Shown: positions 9,324 through 18,049, counted from the stretch's first letter. The stretch: DNA of 64,000 bases from JBJXHG01 sp046160865 (GCA_046160865.1 JBJXHG010000004.1:1-64000), one strand, 5' to 3'. The notes: generated by a model from the sequence alone, not told the origin. Numbers and translations are program-made.

Positions 9324-10067
9324 GACCGCCCCGTCGTCGTCCTCCACCGTGCCTCGTCGCTGAAGGAATCGTGCGACGAGCCAGCAGAGCACCGCCCACG
9401 TCGCGCCCAGCGTCCATCCCGCGACCACGTCGGTCGGCCAATGAACGCCGAGGTACACGCGACTCACGCCGGCGAGGCCGGCGAGCAGCGCGGCGAACAG
9501 GATCACGAAGGCCTTCATCCGTCGACCCGGCAGCACGCGCGCGACCAGAGCTCCGAGCGTCAAGTACGTCGCGGCCGAGAGCATCGAATGCCCGCTCGGA
9601 AAGCTCGACGTCATCACGATCGACCCGTGCGGTACGAGGTCGGGACGCGGGCGGTCGTAGCCGTGCTTCAAGAGCAGCGACAGTGCGAGCGCGCCGCCCA
9701 CGGATGCGACGAGCAGCACGACTGCATGGCGCTTGCGCTGGATGGCGAGGAACACGCACGTCGCTGCGACGATCACGACCTGCACGCCGATTCCGCCGAG
9801 AGCGGTGAAGTCGCGCATCACCTCCTCGAACCACGGCGGCCCGAGCGGATCGGACGCGTCGACTGGATTGCGAAGGAGGAGCAGGAGTCGCTCGTCGACG
9901 GCGTGGGTGTCGTGCTCGCCGACTTCCGAGGCGAGCTCGAGGAAAGCCCACACGCCGCCGGCTACCGCTGCGAGCATGAGCAGCGTCGCCAATTCGTGGC
10001 GCCCGAGCCAAAACAGCAGGTCGAGTGGCGTGCGCCACGACGGCCGTTGCGGGGAGGTGGAGATCAC
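9315..10067 (-). CDS. PAP2-family membrane phosphatase
   Basis: A 250-aa protein with about six membrane segments and all three PAP2 motifs: KHGYDRPRP (KxxxxxxRP), PSGHS, and SRVYLGVHWPTD (SRxxxxxHxxxD). These form the phosphohistidine site of phosphatidic acid or undecaprenyl-pyrophosphate phosphatases, acting on lipid phosphates at the outer face of the cytoplasmic membrane. The segment between the first helix and motif 1 holds an extra loop of about 40 residues. Substrate is not determined. It stands alone; the hairpin at 9285-9323 may stop its transcription before the kinase gene. Confidence 0.9.
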   Translation of the reverse strand: MISTSPQRPSWRTPLDLLFWLGRHELATLLMLAAVAGGVWAFLELASEVGEHDTHAVDERLLLLLRNPVDASDPLGPPWFEEVMRDFTALGGIGVQVVIVAATCVFLAIQRKRHAVVLLVASVGGALALSLLLKHGYDRPRPDLVPHGSIVMTSSFPSGHSMLSAATYLTLGALVARVLPGRRMKAFVILFAALLAGLAGVSRVYLGVHWPTDVVAGWTLGATWAVLCWLVARFLQRRGTVEDDDGAVSA

Positions 10068-10115
10068 AGCGTCGATTGTGCGCCTGCCGCGGGCACCGAG
10101 TCGCGCGCCCGCGCG

Positions 10116-10226
10116 TCAGCGCCGCACGAAGTTCTCCACGTCGAACATCCGCGCGGTTCCGTGATCGGCGAGCGCGACGACGAGCGCGTACCGCACGGCG
10201 GTGCCCACCGGGTGACGAGACTTCAT
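10116..10226 (-). CDS. Possible 36-aa small protein or gene remnant
   Basis: ATG 10226 to TGA 10116 encodes a short peptide with protein-like composition (contains VRYALVVALADHGTARMFDV), unlike the Arg-rich shadow frames around it. It has no recognisable family. It sits between the PAP2 gene and the palindromic repeat at 10259-10430, and could be the 3' end of a decayed gene. Weak support. Confidence 0.25.
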   Translation of the reverse strand: MKSRHPVGTAVRYALVVALADHGTARMFDVENFVRR

Positions 10227-10258
10227 GTTAATCGACAGCGTGCGTCCACACGGCTGCG

Positions 10259-10430
10259 CTCGGATTCGCTCACGTGCCGACGGATTTGCGCAGCACGTCG
10301 ACGGAGCAAGGCGTTGCATCGGAATCGACCGCAGCCGACCTGGATGGTCAGCGAGGATCGAGCACGCTCCAACAACGCCGCTTCGAGCGAGTTGGCGCGA
10401 CCGCAGCCGCGGCGTGGTGAGAGATGCCGG
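10259..10430. repeat. Dispersed palindromic element, copy A
   Basis: This fills much of the 438-bp gene-free stretch 10068-10505. It matches the element at 44881-45051 in inverted orientation: a 27-base block at 10305-10331 is identical and a 38-base block starting at 10369 has three differences. The centre is a stem CCGACC (10335-10340) / GGTCAG (10346-10351) with a 5-base loop. The right end, GTGGTGAGAGATGC (10414-10427), is conserved; the left arm is more degenerate than in copy B. It ends 75 bp before the gene at 10506. No reading frame inside it looks real. Confidence 0.75.
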
Positions 10431-10505
10431 CTAGAATCCTCGCGCTCGCGCGTGCGATCCAAGTCGATCGTCCGCTGATCGCATCTTCGAGGGAGGAGAC
10501 CCCGC

Positions 10506-13500
10506 ATGAATCGCAGCGTCGGGATGACGTTGTTGGTGGCCGCCGCATTTCTGTTCCGCGCCGGCGGGGACGCGGAGCCGACGTCCAATGGTTCGAGTCC
10601 GGCCGTCGAGCCTCCGCGCGACGTGCAGACGAAGTCCCCGCCGCGCGGAGTCGGCGCGCGGCTCCTCGAAGCGCACGCTCCGTGCGCCGACTTGATCGGG
10701 CCGTCGGACTTGCCGAAGGCGCGCGTGATGATCGCGACCGTGCCGGATCCGATCGCGTCACACCTCGATTGGGCCTTCGACTCGCACGTCGATGCGATCC
10801 GGCGCGCTTTCGAGCGCGCTGGATATGTGCTGGATCGATTCGAAGTCCCGTGGGATCCGACGAAGCGGACCAAACCCCAACTGCTCGGAGAGCCCGGCGC
10901 GATGCTGTTCCGCCGCAGCGCGAGCCCGAACGAAGCATCGCCCGTCGCTGTGGAGCCGTGGCTCGTGTACTTGGTCGGCGAGCTGTCAACGGGCGGTATC
11001 GATCGAGCTGCGTTCCAGAGCGTGCTGCGCGAGCGGCGCGAGCTCATCCGTGCGGAAGATCCGGCGAACGCGCAGCTCTTGGTCGTCGGCCCCGTGTTCT
11101 CGGGCTCGTCTCCGTCGCTCCGCGACGCGCTCGCGCACGCGGGGGAGTGCCGCGTCACGACCGGCGCGGCCACCAGTCCGAAGAATGCATCGATCCTCGC
11201 TCGCGCGGACGGGACGTGTCACTTCGCTTCCACCTTGCACACGGACGACGCGCTGCTCGAGGTGATCATGGCGCGCATCCTGCGCGACGGTCTCGGTCTC
11301 GCTTCTCACCACGTCGCCGTGCTGAAGGAGTCGACGACCGACTACGGACAGAGTGCGATCCAGGAAGACCGCGACGGCTTTGTGAGCGTGCCGTTCCCGA
11401 TGAGCATCGGCTCGCTCCGCAAGGCCGTCGTGAAGAGCGATCCGAACGATCCCGCGTCGACCGCGATGCCGGGCAAGTCGTATAAGGCGAGCGTCGATCT
11501 CGACGTCTACTTGGAGCAGGACCGCGCCGAGACGATGTTCTTGGCGTCGACGACGCTCACGCCGCCGTCGATCGATCTCCTGCTCGAAGAGATCGCGCGC
11601 ATGCTCGCGCAGCGCGACATTCGCGCCGTGGTCATCCTCGCGACCGACGTGCGCGACAAGCTGTTCTTGGGCACGGAGCTCAAGAAGCGCCTGCCGGACA
11701 TCCAGCTGGTCACGACCGAGAGCAACGTGCTGTACCTGCGACCCGAGCTCAATCGTTGGCTGCGCGGGATGATCGTCGTGTCGACGTATCCGCTGCTCTT
11801 GCGCGATCGCTCGTGGCGTCCGCAGTCGAGCACCAGGGACGAGCAGCTGATGTTCGCGAACGAAGGCGCCCAAGGCACGTTCAACGCGGTGCTCGTGCAG
11901 CTCGACCGGCCGCAGCTCACGGCCGACTACGGAGTACCGATCGGCCTGCCGAAGCTGACGGACGGGTGCGAGCGCCCCGCCGTGTGGGCGACGGTCGTCG
12001 GAGCGGGCACGATGCTGCCGCTCGCGGTCTATCCGACGGAGCCAGCGTGCTCGCAGACGCCCGTTCCGCTCTGGACGACCGTACCGACGGCGCCGCAGCG
12101 TGCCGGGCGACCGGACCCGCCGCGCGCATCGGGCCGCAGCTTCCTCGCGATGCTCGGAACCTCGGGCTTCGCGCTGCTGCTCTTGTGCTCGATCGCGCTC
12201 GACAGGATCGACGCTGCGCGCCATGGGCGGCTTTCGACGCGCATCCTCGCCGGCCTTCCCGGCCGGGCCAAGCACGACTGGCGCCAGAGCGCAGACCGGC
12301 TCGAGCGCATCTCGCTCGCGCTGCACCACGAGCTCTACACGCTGTTCCTGGTCATGACGATGTGGGGCCTCTTGCTGCCGAACGTATTGCTCGTCTGTCT
12401 GCGCGACACATGGAGCATCGACGCGCTCTCACCCGCGCGTCTGCTCGGTGTCGCGGCCCTGTTCGTGGGGTTCGTGTGGTCGATCCAGCGCGTGCGGGCC
12501 GCTAGCCGCATCGTGGGCGAGCATGGCCGCGAAGCTCGCGAGTACCTGCACGCGCAGTGGCCCTCGCCGTCGCTGCGTCGTCAGTGGGTCATCGAATTCG
12601 TGCTGCGCGCCGGGGTCGTGTTCCTAGCGGTTTGCTACGTCGCGGCGAACATGGGGCTGGCGGTCCAGATCTTCTGCCTCCACCTCCAGACCGAGGATCC
12701 GGCCGCGTTTCCGCTCTTCTTCCATCGCGCGATCGAGATCGACCAAGGCGTGTCACCACTCGTGCCGCTGGCGTTGATCGGCGTCGTCTTGATCGCGTGG
12801 TGTGGCTGGCACCTGGCGCGCATCCGACTGCTCGCGACGCGCGTGCCGGGAGAAAGGGCGTTCGACATCGCGTCCCGCTCGCGCGCGAACGCGCAGGTCT
12901 TCGTTTCCGAGGTGCGCGAGCGCCTGTTCCGGATCCTTCCGAGCGCACACTCCGTGGGCCTCTTCGGCGCGCTGTCGGTCGCGCTCTGCTGGCTGTGGTT
13001 CAGCTTCGAGCGCACTCTCGACGGGCTCGTGCTGCGCGCCGGCGCGCCGCTTCCGATCTTCGACGTGCTCTTTCGCGCCGGAATCATGGGCGCGCTCGCC
13101 GGTTCGATCTGGGCGGGCTATCGCCTGACCGTCGTCTGGCGCTCGTTCGCGCGCACGTTGTACGCGCACGACGCGCTGCTCTCGGCGCTACCGTTCACGG
13201 CGATCAAGAAGGAGCTCTCGGTGCGCGCCAACCTCGGGCTGTGGCCTGGGAGCCACACGCGCAACCTCCCTCAGGTCGCACGCAGTCAATGGGCGTCGCT
13301 CGTGGCGACGATGGCAGAGAGCGCGGGCGAGCCGGCGTGTCCTCTCTCGCTCGCCGCGGTTTCGCAGGTCGCCGAGACGCGCGAGGTGCAGCAGCTCGAG
13401 GCGGACCCGGAGGCGGTCCGGCTGCTCGACGACATGATCCGCCTCTTGGGTGACGCGTGTCCGCGCGTTGCGAACAAGGAGGGTGTCGACAAGCCTGCGG

Positions 13501-13931
13501 TCATGCCGGCGTGGCGCACGGCGATGGCGCGCGTCGTTGCGCTCGAGCTGCTCCTCTACGTGGAGTGGGTCATCCGCCACCTGCGGCGCCTGAGCTACTT
13601 CCTGTTCCTCGCGCTCGTGCTGACGACGCTCCTCATCTCGAGCTATCCGTTCCAGCCGCAGCAACTCGTCCAGACCCTCTCGCTGTTCGTGTTCGCGGCG
13701 ATCGTCGCGTGTCTGGTCGGGTTGATCGGGTCGATGAACCGCAATGCGGCGCTGAGCAACATGGCGGCCAGCGAGCCGGGGGAGCTCTCCTGGGACCGGA
13801 CTCTGGTCACCAATCTCGCGCTGTACGCGCTCTTACCGCTCGTCACGCTGATCAGCGCGCAGTCTCCGGCGCTGCGCAAGTTGCTGACCGATTGGCTGAC
13901 GCCGCTGGTCGGCTTCATGGTCAAGTCGTGA
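10506..13931 (+). CDS. Large multi-spanning membrane protein with extracytoplasmic PBP-like region, unknown function
   Basis: A 1141-aa protein from ATG 10506, preceded by a strong GGAGGAG ribosome site. A hydrophobic N-terminus (residues 6-22) suggests export. Residues ~40-540 are soluble and resemble a type-I periplasmic-binding fold (for example AVVILATDVRDKLFLGTELK near 380 and WLRGMIVVSTYPLL near 420). About ten membrane segments follow (~552-570, 615-640, 645-665, 698-735, 750-775, 815-835, 845-870, 1010-1040, 1050-1075, 1090-1110), with a cytoplasmic-looking loop between ~880 and 1000. No enzymatic motif is seen. It may sense a small molecule and relay a signal, but this is inference. 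The palindromic repeat copy A lies just upstream. Confidence 0.8.
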   Translation: MNRSVGMTLLVAAAFLFRAGGDAEPTSNGSSPAVEPPRDVQTKSPPRGVGARLLEAHAPCADLIGPSDLPKARVMIATVPDPIASHLDWAFDSHVDAIRRAFERAGYVLDRFEVPWDPTKRTKPQLLGEPGAMLFRRSASPNEASPVAVEPWLVYLVGELSTGGIDRAAFQSVLRERRELIRAEDPANAQLLVVGPVFSGSSPSLRDALAHAGECRVTTGAATSPKNASILARADGTCHFASTLHTDDALLEVIMARILRDGLGLASHHVAVLKESTTDYGQSAIQEDRDGFVSVPFPMSIGSLRKAVVKSDPNDPASTAMPGKSYKASVDLDVYLEQDRAETMFLASTTLTPPSIDLLLEEIARMLAQRDIRAVVILATDVRDKLFLGTELKKRLPDIQLVTTESNVLYLRPELNRWLRGMIVVSTYPLLLRDRSWRPQSSTRDEQLMFANEGAQGTFNAVLVQLDRPQLTADYGVPIGLPKLTDGCERPAVWATVVGAGTMLPLAVYPTEPACSQTPVPLWTTVPTAPQRAGRPDPPRASGRSFLAMLGTSGFALLLLCSIALDRIDAARHGRLSTRILAGLPGRAKHDWRQSADRLERISLALHHELYTLFLVMTMWGLLLPNVLLVCLRDTWSIDALSPARLLGVAALFVGFVWSIQRVRAASRIVGEHGREAREYLHAQWPSPSLRRQWVIEFVLRAGVVFLAVCYVAANMGLAVQIFCLHLQTEDPAAFPLFFHRAIEIDQGVSPLVPLALIGVVLIAWCGWHLARIRLLATRVPGERAFDIASRSRANAQVFVSEVRERLFRILPSAHSVGLFGALSVALCWLWFSFERTLDGLVLRAGAPLPIFDVLFRAGIMGALAGSIWAGYRLTVVWRSFARTLYAHDALLSALPFTAIKKELSVRANLGLWPGSHTRNLPQVARSQWASLVATMAESAGEPACPLSLAAVSQVAETREVQQLEADPEAVRLLDDMIRLLGDACPRVANKEGVDKPAVMPAWRTAMARVVALELLLYVEWVIRHLRRLSYFLFLALVLTTLLISSYPFQPQQLVQTLSLFVFAAIVACLVGLIGSMNRNAALSNMAASEPGELSWDRTLVTNLALYALLPLVTLISAQSPALRKLLTDWLTPLVGFMVKS

Positions 13932-13949
13932 CCGCGTCGCACGCGGGCG

Positions 13950-14029
13950 TACGCGCGGCGCAACGGTGCTACGCGCGGCGCAACGGTGCTACGCGCGGCG
14001 CCAAGGCGCTACGCGCGGCGCCAAGGCAA
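13950..14029. repeat. Four tandem 20-bp repeats
   Basis: Four units of 20 bp begin at 13950, 13970, 13990 and 14010. Each opens with TACGCGCGGCGC; the first two continue AACGGTGC and the last two CAAGGCGC or a variant. They lie 18 bp after the stop of the large membrane protein and before the terminator-like hairpin at 14099. Confidence 0.85.
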
Positions 14030-14098
14030 CCGTAGACCGCAGGCAAACCGCAAGACACAGCGGGCGTAGGCAGTCGACACGGGTCACCGCCGGTTAAT

Positions 14099-14128
14099 GC
14101 GCGTACCGCGGAGGACCGCGGTACGCGC
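14099..14128. terminator. Strong hairpin between convergent genes
   Basis: A perfect 13-bp stem with an AGGA loop: GCGTACCGCGG (14101-14111) pairs with CCGCGGTACGC (14116-14126), extended by two pairs outward. It lies between the stops of the + strand gene at 13931 and the - strand gene at 14146, so it could terminate both. There is no T-tract. Confidence 0.55.
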
Positions 14129-14145
14129 GGCGTGCGCGAGGGTGC

Positions 14146-15951
14146 CTACGGCACCCAGCGCACGCGCACGGCGTTCGTCAAGTTGAACGTGGCGCTCGTG
14201 CAGAACGGCTGCGCGTTGCGATACCACGTTTGGTAGATGCGCTCGCCGGGACTCGTGATGCCGCCGCGCAGGGAGACGGCGAGATCGCCGGGGCCGGGGA
14301 AGAACGCCGCGCCGCCGGGCGTGTTCGCGTGCACGCCGAGGCGCACGAGCGCGCCGCCCGTGCACGAAAGCCCGTCGCCGAGCACGTTGCCCGCGCTCGC
14401 CGTGCTGCCTTGGAAGAAGAGTGAGCTGCTCGTCGGCATGCCGGTGGCGAACAGCTCGAGCGTGTCCATCGCTAGGCTCGTCGATCCGTTCGCGAAGAGC
14501 TGCGCGCCGAGGCCGAACGAGTGACGACAGCCAGACGCGCTCGTCTCGCCGCTCTCGTTGCTGCACGGACACGCGGCGAGCGCGCCGTCGCCGAAGCAGA
14601 AGCGCACGACCGCCGAGTCGATGCGGATCACGAGCGCGTCGGACTCCGGCGGAGTGGCGCCGACGCGCGTCGTGCCCGAGTACACCTCGTTCGCGCTGCC
14701 GACCGCGACTCCGACCGAAGTCGGACCGCCGAGCACCGGCGGCAGCGGAATCGCGGGCGACGTCACCCACACGCGGCCACCGTCCGGTCCGATGCGCGTG
14801 AGGAAGAGCGCGCGCGTATCGAGGCTGGATCCTTGCGCGACGACGTCGCCGTTCGGCGCTGCGGCGAGGCTCGTGATCTCGACCGCCGCGTTCGTGAGCG
14901 TCGTGGTCGGGTGCACCCACTGCACGTTGCCCAGCGCATCGAGCGATGCGACGACACCTTGCGCCTCGCGGCCGAAGAAAAAGCTGTCGGACCACAGGCC
15001 GGCCGCGACGATGCGCCCGGTCGGAAGCACGGTGATCGCGCCGCCGAAGCCGCTCGGATGCTCGGCATCGAAGATCGGCGTCGTCCATGCGACCTGACCG
15101 GTTGAATCGATGCGTTGGACGAGAAGCGGTCCATTCTGGATCGAGCCGACGGGCGGCGGCTCGTTGCCGACGACGAGCACGTCGTCCGCGACGCCCCCGG
15201 TGAACGCACCACCGAAGAACGTGAGCGGCGTCGTCCACGCGACGGCGCCGCTCGACGTGATGCGCGACACGCTCGAGCCGCACGAGAACGCGAGGTCGCC
15301 GCCGGAGAGACGCTCGATCGACGAGCCGACCACGACGAGCGTCGGCTCGGGCACGATCGACCAGACCTCGTTGCCGGCGGCGTCGAACTCGAGTGCGATC
15401 CCTTGTCCGCCGCTGTGGCCCGGCGGACCCCACGTCATGCCCGCGACATGGATCGCGCCCGCCGCATCGACGTCGACGTCTTGGAACCTGTCCAAGCTGT
15501 GCTGCGGTCCGTCCCACACGACCGACCACACCACGGCACCGCTCGCGTCGATCCGCCAGAGCAAGGCATCCGTGTCGTGGAAGTCGAGCGTCGAGCGCTC
15601 ACCTACGGCGACGACACCGCCGGCCGGGTGCGGCGCGACGCGGTAGAAGAAGTGGTGGTGCGTCGCCGGTTGATCGACGAGCAGCGACCACGCGGTCGCG
15701 CCGTCCGCGTCGAACGCCGCAACGAATGCGCCGTAGGCGTCCGGCGCGCTCGCGAGCTGCGACCAACCGCACGAGTAGGCGCGCCCGCTCGCACCGTCGT
15801 ACGCGAAGCCGAATGCGGTGTCGCCGCTCTCGATCTGGCTCGCGTCGAAGCTCGAGCTCCACGACACCAGCGCTTGCGCGCGCAGCGACGTGCACAGCGT
15901 CAGGAAGGTTCCGAGGAAGGAGGCGAGTCGCCAGGAATGGTTGGGTTGCAT
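14146..15951 (-). CDS. Secreted propeller-like protein with conserved Cys-containing C-terminal domain
   Basis: A 601-aa protein. I chose ATG 15951 because it gives a clean signal peptide (MQPNHSWRLASFLGTFLTL..., cleavage near LRAQA); the longer frame adds non-signal sequence. Residues ~30-470 are about eight repeats of the type 'DAxGxxxWSxxxD', as in PQQ-like or SBBP beta-propellers. The last ~130 residues hold a domain beginning ACPCSNESGE and ending WYRNAQPFCTSATFNLTNA, with four or more conserved cysteines. The same domain ends the protein at 46605-48296, and its last 29 codons survive as a relic at 17960-18049. Probably a surface or secreted protein; the C-terminal domain may act in sorting or anchoring. 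Confidence 0.82.
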   Translation of the reverse strand: MQPNHSWRLASFLGTFLTLCTSLRAQALVSWSSSFDASQIESGDTAFGFAYDGASGRAYSCGWSQLASAPDAYGAFVAAFDADGATAWSLLVDQPATHHHFFYRVAPHPAGGVVAVGERSTLDFHDTDALLWRIDASGAVVWSVVWDGPQHSLDRFQDVDVDAAGAIHVAGMTWGPPGHSGGQGIALEFDAAGNEVWSIVPEPTLVVVGSSIERLSGGDLAFSCGSSVSRITSSGAVAWTTPLTFFGGAFTGGVADDVLVVGNEPPPVGSIQNGPLLVQRIDSTGQVAWTTPIFDAEHPSGFGGAITVLPTGRIVAAGLWSDSFFFGREAQGVVASLDALGNVQWVHPTTTLTNAAVEITSLAAAPNGDVVAQGSSLDTRALFLTRIGPDGGRVWVTSPAIPLPPVLGGPTSVGVAVGSANEVYSGTTRVGATPPESDALVIRIDSAVVRFCFGDGALAACPCSNESGETSASGCRHSFGLGAQLFANGSTSLAMDTLELFATGMPTSSSLFFQGSTASAGNVLGDGLSCTGGALVRLGVHANTPGGAAFFPGPGDLAVSLRGGITSPGERIYQTWYRNAQPFCTSATFNLTNAVRVRWVP

Positions 15952-16229
15952 CGCAGACTCCGAGTTCGTGGGCCGGCTCGCCGCACAGCGCGGCAAGAGT
16001 GGCGCGGGGGATGAGGCTTCTCCAGAGACCCTGAGCGACGTGTCGGCGGATTCGTTGCGCGCTTTCGATCCTGAGCGCGTGGAGTGCAACCGTCCGCGCG
16101 CTTCGGCGGTCCATCGGATGGGGGACCAAGCGTCGCGGACGCTCCCGTTCGCGCGGCGTCGTGTATCCTGGGGCGTCGTCCCGCTCGCGACCTCGTCCTC
16201 TCGACCCCGCACCACACAGGCAGGCACCC

Positions 16230-17723
16230 TTGGCCAGAGTCGCGTTCGTCGTCACCACCTGCCACGAGTTCGAGGGCATCAAGGTCCTCTCGTCGGTCCT
16301 GAAGAAGCACGGACACGTGACCGAGTGCTTCCTCCACTCGGAGGAGAAGGACTACGCGCGCGTCGTGCGCGATTGGGAGCCGGACGTCGTCGGCATCTAC
16401 GCGACCACGGGCCAGGAAGCGTGGCCGTACGAGTACATCCGCGGCTGGAAGAAGTCGCTGAAGCACCTGAAGGTCGTGATGGGTGGACCGCACCCGAGCC
16501 ACGATCTCGAGCCGCTCACGCACTCGGACGTCGTCGACGCGACGACGAAGGGCGAAGCGGAGTACGCGGTGCTCGACCTCGTGAACGCATGGGAAGCCGG
16601 CCGTCCGATCGACGACATCCCGAACGTCGGCGTGCTGAAGAACGGCGTGCCGTTCCAGAATCCCATACGGCCGGTCATCCAAGACCTCGACACGCTCCCG
16701 TTCCCCGACGTCGACATCTTCTATCGCTACCCGTTCCTGCGCGGGAAGCGCGTCATGCAAGTGCACACGAGCCGCGGCTGCCAGAACAGCTGCACGTACT
16801 GCTCGGTCGGCTTGATGAAGAAGGACTGGGTCAGCGGCCGCCGCGGCGAGAAGTTCAATCGCACGAAGTCGGTCGACTACGTGTGCGAGGAGATGAGCGA
16901 CATCCTCGCGCGCTACCCCGACTTCCGCATGGTGAACTTCGGCGACGCGGCGCTGAACATGGACCACGGCTGGGTGGAGGAGTTCGCGCAGAAGTGGCCC
17001 GAGCGCGTCGGCTTGCCCTTCGCGTGCAACATCAACATCAACTATCTCAAGGAGAGCGACATCATCGCTCTCAAGCACGCCGGCTGCGTCTCGGTGCAGT
17101 TCGGCCTCGAGTCCGGCAGCGAGGAAGTGCGCCTCAAGGTGTACAAGAAGGGCTACACCGACGAGGTCGTGTACGGGATCCCGAAGCTGCTCCGCAAGCA
17201 CAAGATCACGTACCGCACGAACAACATCATGGGCTCGCCGGCCGAGACGCTCGAAGACATGTTCGAGACGGCGCGCGTCAACAAGCGCATCAAGCCGAAC
17301 GGCTGCACGGTGCTGATCTATCGCCCGTTCAAGTCGACCGTGCTCGGACTCGAGGACTTCGCGCTCGGCCGCGTCGACGAGCAGAAGGACATCGGCCCGT
17401 CGATCCAGAACGACTCGATGATGAAGCGCGACGATCTGCGCGAGGTCGTCAACTTGCAGAAGCTCTTCAACCTCGTCGTCTACATGCCCGGCGGCGAAGC
17501 GATCGTGAAGAAGCTGATCCACATGCCGCGCAACCCGGCGTTCGACTTCACGCTCCTCTCGTTCCTGTGGTACCAGCACGCTGTCGTGTCGGGTTACGGG
17601 ATGCTCGACGACTTGAAGCTCGGCCTGAAGAACGTGGGTCAGATCTTCGGCAAGAGCCGGCCGCAGGGCCGGCGCAGCTTCATCGACACGCTCGAGACCG
17701 GTAACGAAGCCGCGGTGCACTGA
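16230..17723 (+). CDS. B12-binding-domain radical SAM protein
   Basis: A 497-aa protein starting at TTG 16230 (MARVAFVVTTCHEFEG); a GTG at 16161 in frame would add 23 residues, but that stretch is Pro/Arg-rich and looks untranslated. Residues 1-140 form the B12-binding-like fold with the GGPHPSHDLE turn near residue 85. The radical SAM motif CQNSCTYC has its cysteines at 184, 188 and 191, and NFGDAALNMDHGWVEEF follows. The C-terminal ~150 residues are typical of this group. The reaction is unknown; relatives act in hopanoid, lipid or tetrapyrrole modification. A hairpin at 17722-17752 closes the gene. Confidence 0.88.
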   Translation: MARVAFVVTTCHEFEGIKVLSSVLKKHGHVTECFLHSEEKDYARVVRDWEPDVVGIYATTGQEAWPYEYIRGWKKSLKHLKVVMGGPHPSHDLEPLTHSDVVDATTKGEAEYAVLDLVNAWEAGRPIDDIPNVGVLKNGVPFQNPIRPVIQDLDTLPFPDVDIFYRYPFLRGKRVMQVHTSRGCQNSCTYCSVGLMKKDWVSGRRGEKFNRTKSVDYVCEEMSDILARYPDFRMVNFGDAALNMDHGWVEEFAQKWPERVGLPFACNININYLKESDIIALKHAGCVSVQFGLESGSEEVRLKVYKKGYTDEVVYGIPKLLRKHKITYRTNNIMGSPAETLEDMFETARVNKRIKPNGCTVLIYRPFKSTVLGLEDFALGRVDEQKDIGPSIQNDSMMKRDDLREVVNLQKLFNLVVYMPGGEAIVKKLIHMPRNPAFDFTLLSFLWYQHAVVSGYGMLDDLKLGLKNVGQIFGKSRPQGRRSFIDTLETGNEAAVH

Positions 17724-17752
17724 GCGACGCCGCGCTTCTTCGCGCGTCGCTC
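17722..17752. terminator. Hairpin between convergent genes
   Basis: GAGCGACG (17722-17729) pairs with CGTCGCTC (17745-17752) and, past one bulged C, CGCG (17731-17734) pairs with CGCG (17741-17744) around a CTTCTT loop. It follows the radical SAM stop directly and precedes the end of the opposing small gene by 4 bp. No clear T-tract. Confidence 0.55.
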
Positions 17753-17756
17753 GCCA

Positions 17757-17948
17757 TCATTCGTGTTCGATCGCGCACGACGCGGCGCGTCCGGCGCGGC
17801 GCAGTTCTTCGGCGAATTTGGCGACAGCGATCATCTTTTCGACGCGCTGCTGCGGCGTGAGTTTCAAGTTCTCGCGGATCAACGTGACGTCGACGCCACG
17901 TTTGTAGACCTCGATGACGGGATCGGAAAGAACCAGCGGATCGATCAC
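17757..17948 (-). CDS. Small antitoxin-like protein (63 aa)
   Basis: From GTG 17948 the protein reads 63 residues, including SDPVIEVYKRGVDVTLIREN and then LKLTPQQRVEKM and FAEELRRAGRAA. This pattern recalls small bacterial proteins encoded next to a nucleotidyltransferase or similar partner in toxin-antitoxin-like pairs (recollection of the family, not a search). No partner gene is present here. Its 5' end abuts the relic of a secreted protein gene, and the longer frame upstream is antisense to that relic, which is why I chose GTG 17948. Possibly acquired by transfer. Confidence 0.6.
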   Translation of the reverse strand: MIDPLVLSDPVIEVYKRGVDVTLIRENLKLTPQQRVEKMIAVAKFAEELRRAGRAASCAIEHE

Positions 17949-17959
17949 GATCGTGAATC

Positions 17960-18049
17960 TACCAGGTGCTGTACCGCAACGCGGCGGCCGGCTTCTGCTC
18001 GCCGGCAACCTATAACGTGACGAACGCCGTGAGCGTCACGTGGCCGTGA
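17960..18049 (+). pseudogene. Relic C-terminal tail of a secreted-protein gene
   Basis: The + strand frame from 17960 reads YQVLYRNAAAGFCSPATY, then NVTNAVSVTWP and a TGA at 18047-18049. This is the last 29 residues of the conserved C-terminal domain seen in the proteins at 14146-15951 (WYRNAQPFCTSATFNLTNA) and 46605-48296 (YYRNAAAGFCSPGTINFSG). Upstream the frame stops at once (TGA 17954-17956) and no other part of the domain is present. It is what remains of a third such gene after deletion or insertion; the breakpoint lies near 17950. Confidence 0.8.

Noticed and set aside
10588..10598. GGTTCGAGTCC, the typical T-arm of a tRNA
   Set aside because: The flanking bases do not pair into a T-stem or acceptor stem, and it lies inside the 5' end of a well-supported protein gene.
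17763..18020. 85-aa plus frame over the antitoxin-like gene
   Set aside because: It is the antisense of the small minus-strand gene; the plus-strand relic is in a different frame.
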